A stretch of 7,622 bases of DNA, taken from positions 1 to 7,622 of the forward strand of contig JAFRLP010000241.1 in the NCBI GenBank assembly GCA_017431185.1, read 5' to 3'. Positions 6,013 through 7,622 of this stretch are shown here, in pieces (the stretch's first letter is position 1; every line of letters begins with the position of its first letter). Under the pieces are notes generated by a model, which made no database searches, was not told the DNA's origin, and saw nothing but the letters and a program-made list of their open reading frames with translations. The position numbers and the translations under genes were made by a program. The stretch is from Victivallales bacterium. Its GTDB lineage: Bacteria > Verrucomicrobiota > Lentisphaeria > Oligosphaerales > Oligosphaeraceae.

Positions 6013-6942
6013 ATGAACCGTCTTCAGGCCAATCTCTGTCTTTTGTGTGTGACCCTCTGCTGGTCGATTGAGGTTATTCTTTTCTCCTGCGTTCCAGACG
6101 ATGTGCCGACCTTCGCCACCCCATGCGTGACCTCTTTCGCCGGCAGTCTGCTTCTTCTTGTGCCCTTTTACCGCCGTGTCTGGGGGGAACTCCGCCAACA
6201 TGGGCGCACATTGTTTCTCAAGTGTCTGCTTCTGGCTGCCTTAAGCGCGGCCTACAACACGATGTACCTCTATGGCATGAAATGGTTTGACGTGGCTGCG
6301 GGCGCCTTCACCTTGTGCATGACGGTGGTTGTGCTGCCCGTGATACTGTTGAGTATCCGACGGCGCGTCCCACTGGAGACATGGCTCTCCGTCATGCTGG
6401 TGACGATGGGAATATGCCTTGCCTTGGGACCATCCCTTCGAGGAGAGCAACTGGCAGGGCTGGCCATCATGGGGGGGGGATGCCTGCTGCGCGCTGTGCT
6501 CATCGTCCTCCTGGCGGACTGGGCCAAGACATACGACCCGTTGACCATTGCCACTCTTCTGGAGCTCTTCGCTGGCATCCTGGCGCTGGGAGGCTGGTTC
6601 TGGGAGGACCCGCGGCTCTTCTTGGGACTTCCCGTGTCGCGTACTCTTGTCGCCACTTGGTCAATCTATTCGTATTTCGTCGTCGCCATTGCACATGCGC
6701 TCAACTTCTTCGCCATGAGACGCGTGACTGCAATGAACGCCACGGTCGTCTATTCGATGGAAATCGTCTTTTCCATCATCTGGGGGGTGATTCTCCCCGC
6801 TGGTGTGATTGAACCAGTGAAGCTGTCGCCCTCTGTTTTTCTGGGAACAGTGCTGGTGGTGGTCGGCTGCATGGCTGAAGTCATTGATTTTCGCGGGAGG
6901 CGTCATCAGCAGGAGACCCGCTCGAAGGAGGATTCCGCATGA
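6013..6942 (+). CDS. EamA/DMT-superfamily transporter
   Basis: A 309-residue inner-membrane protein of the drug/metabolite transporter (EamA) type. About ten hydrophobic segments are visible (roughly 5-24, 36-52, 68-87, 93-115, 124-140, 146-168, 177-197, 210-235, 242-264, 274-290), arranged as two five-helix halves, which is the normal architecture. Typical features include N-terminal LCWSIEVILF, AAYNTMYLYGMKWFDVAAGA at the end of helix 3 and start of helix 4, and NFFAMRRVTAMNATVVYSME in the second half, the repeat-half equivalent. Family members export or import amino acids, nucleotides, sugars or other metabolites; substrate unknown. No Shine-Dalgarno is seen, so translation may depend on the preceding gene, 25 nt upstream. 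The stop overlaps the next start (ATGA). A run of nine G (6471-6479, codons 153-156) lies inside the gene and could promote slippage. Confidence 0.88.
   Translation: MNRLQANLCLLCVTLCWSIEVILFSCVPDDVPTFATPCVTSFAGSLLLLVPFYRRVWGELRQHGRTLFLKCLLLAALSAAYNTMYLYGMKWFDVAAGAFTLCMTVVVLPVILLSIRRRVPLETWLSVMLVTMGICLALGPSLRGEQLAGLAIMGGGCLLRAVLIVLLADWAKTYDPLTIATLLELFAGILALGGWFWEDPRLFLGLPVSRTLVATWSIYSYFVVAIAHALNFFAMRRVTAMNATVVYSMEIVFSIIWGVILPAGVIEPVKLSPSVFLGTVLVVVGCMAEVIDFRGRRHQQETRSKEDSA
6471..6479 (+). repeat. Nine-G homopolymer tract within the transporter gene
   Basis: ATGGGGGGGGGA encodes M153-G154-G155-G156 near the start of the sixth membrane helix. Gain or loss of one G would truncate the transporter. 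Runs of this length are known slippage points in other bacteria; whether it varies here is unknown. Confidence 0.85.
6925..6931 (+). promoter_or_regulatory. Ribosome binding site of the S-component-like gene
   Basis: AAGGAGG inside the end of the transporter gene, 7 nt before the ATG at 6939. It is close to a perfect Shine-Dalgarno and confirms this start. Confidence 0.8.
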
Positions 6943-7529
6943 AACACCCTGTTCTTCGATTCTTGCTTCTGGTTTTCATTTTCCTGCTTTTTTCCTTGCC
7001 CTTCAAGGCGATGTCCCTGATTCCTGGCTTCACGAATGTTCGCCCAGTGGACGCGCTTGGGCCAATTTACGCCGTTTTCTATGGACCAATCGGCTGTCTC
7101 GCCATAGCTTGCGGAAATCTCATCTCTGATGTCATTGACGATGCGCTTCGCTGGTCTTCGCTGGCGGGCTTTTCCGCCAATTTCCTAGGTCCGTTCCTCG
7201 TCTGGCTGTTCTGGCATCGCTGGGCTAAGCATCCCTTTGCTCTGCGAAACATTCGGCAGTTGCTTATCCACACCGCGCTTCTGGGGGCTGTGGCGATTCT
7301 GGAGTGCGCCATCATCACCCCTGCCGTCGCCATCGCCTATCCTGATGTCAACGCTTCGTTCTTTGCCTGCTGTGTCTTGTTCAACACCTCTTTCTTCCCG
7401 ATTTTTCTGAGCATTCCGATGACCATTTTGATGCAGGAGGAACTGGGCTTCCGCTTTTTCAGGAACCCATCTGAGCCAATGCCAAAAAACGTGGCGTCCT
7501 CGCCTTCCGCAACGGAGGATAAACTATGA
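6939..7529 (+). CDS. Small integral membrane protein, ECF transporter S-component-like
   Basis: A 196-residue membrane protein with about five or six hydrophobic segments (5-24, 40-66, 76-92, 106-134, 140-165) and a short hydrophilic tail. The N-terminal half has the look of energy-coupling factor (ECF) substrate-binding S components: VRPVDALGPIYAVFYGPIGC then ACGNLISDVIDD and GFSANFLGPFLVW. In that family a conserved NxxSD/NxxxD-type stretch and repeated Gly/Pro-rich helices form the substrate pocket. S components normally bind a vitamin or metabolite and need separate ATPase and T subunits, which are not in this window. No specific ligand family (riboflavin, biotin, queuosine and so on) is recognised. 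It overlaps the transporter stop by ATGA and the following gene by ATGA. Family call is inference from pattern. Confidence 0.72.
   Translation: MKHPVLRFLLLVFIFLLFSLPFKAMSLIPGFTNVRPVDALGPIYAVFYGPIGCLAIACGNLISDVIDDALRWSSLAGFSANFLGPFLVWLFWHRWAKHPFALRNIRQLLIHTALLGAVAILECAIITPAVAIAYPDVNASFFACCVLFNTSFFPIFLSIPMTILMQEELGFRFFRNPSEPMPKNVASSPSATEDKL
7514..7518 (+). promoter_or_regulatory. Ribosome binding site of the terminal gene
   Basis: GGAGG 7 nt before the ATG at 7526, within the end of the preceding gene. Confidence 0.75.
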
Positions 7530-7622
7530 CTTCAAAAGACTGCCTCATTCGCCTGGAGAAGAAGGACGAACACCGTTCCGTGGAGTGCCTGATCAGGGAG
7601 GCGTTCTCCAACGTCTATCGGC
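7526..7622 (+). CDS. GNAT-family N-acetyltransferase, N-terminal fragment (cut by window end)
   Basis: The frame opens at ATG 7526, overlapping the preceding stop as ATGA, and stays open to the window end (32 residues plus one base). The peptide is MTSKDCLIRLEKKDEHRSVE, then CLIREAFSNVYR. The layout 'IR.E...D..SVE.LIREAF.NVYR' is typical of the start of a GNAT acetyltransferase group, in which acetyl-CoA is used to acetylate a small molecule or protein. The acetyl-CoA-binding motif lies beyond the window, so the call rests on the N-terminus only. It is the fourth gene of the operon and translationally coupled to the membrane protein. Confidence 0.6.
   Translation, partial: MTSKDCLIRLEKKDEHRSVECLIREAFSNVYR

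Overview
This is a 7.6 kb bacterial chromosomal window with moderately high GC. It has compact gene packing, sigma70-like promoters and Shine-Dalgarno sites in front of only some genes. The gene content (a cytoplasmic DUF4838 / glycoside-hydrolase-like protein, a sialidase-fold propeller, a PHP phosphatase, many dispersed GC hairpins) would suit the Lentisphaerota/Verrucomicrobiota, for example a gut Victivallales-type bacterium. That placement is an impression from gene content, not a demonstrated assignment.

Layout. Positions 5-709 (minus) encode an unrecognised protein whose C-terminal part recalls MmcB-like, nuclease-fold proteins. Positions 710-1034 are a divergent intergenic region with a good promoter (847-875) and a dispersed repeat. 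Positions 1035-1853 (plus) encode a histidinol-phosphatase-type PHP hydrolase. Positions 1860-2023 are a 164-nt palindromic, MITE-like element between two convergent genes; it overlaps the stop codon of the next gene. Positions 2020-3870 (minus) are a two-gene operon: a six-bladed-propeller (sialidase-like) protein, then an HpcH/HpaI-type aldolase. Positions 3871-4241 are a second divergent control region with promoters for both directions and a second copy of the dispersed repeat. Positions 4242-7622 (plus) look like one operon: a DUF4838 protein, an EamA/DMT transporter, a small ECF S-component-like membrane protein, and the start of a GNAT acetyltransferase. The last three are joined by ATGA stop/start overlaps.

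How they may work together. The aldolase/propeller pair and the DUF4838/EamA operon diverge from one shared control region. This suggests a small carbohydrate (possibly sugar-acid) utilisation locus: glycan-processing folds in the cytoplasm, an aldolase that splits a 2-keto-3-deoxy-type acid, and a carrier for a small metabolite. No substrate can be read from the sequence.

The most unusual content is not coding. There is a fully foldable palindromic element inserted exactly at a stop codon, and a repeat family found as circularly permuted copies in the 5' leaders of the two genes with the best promoters. There is also a run of nine G residues inside the transporter gene. I see no CRISPR array, tRNA, rRNA or intact transposase, and no clearly new defence or mobile system.
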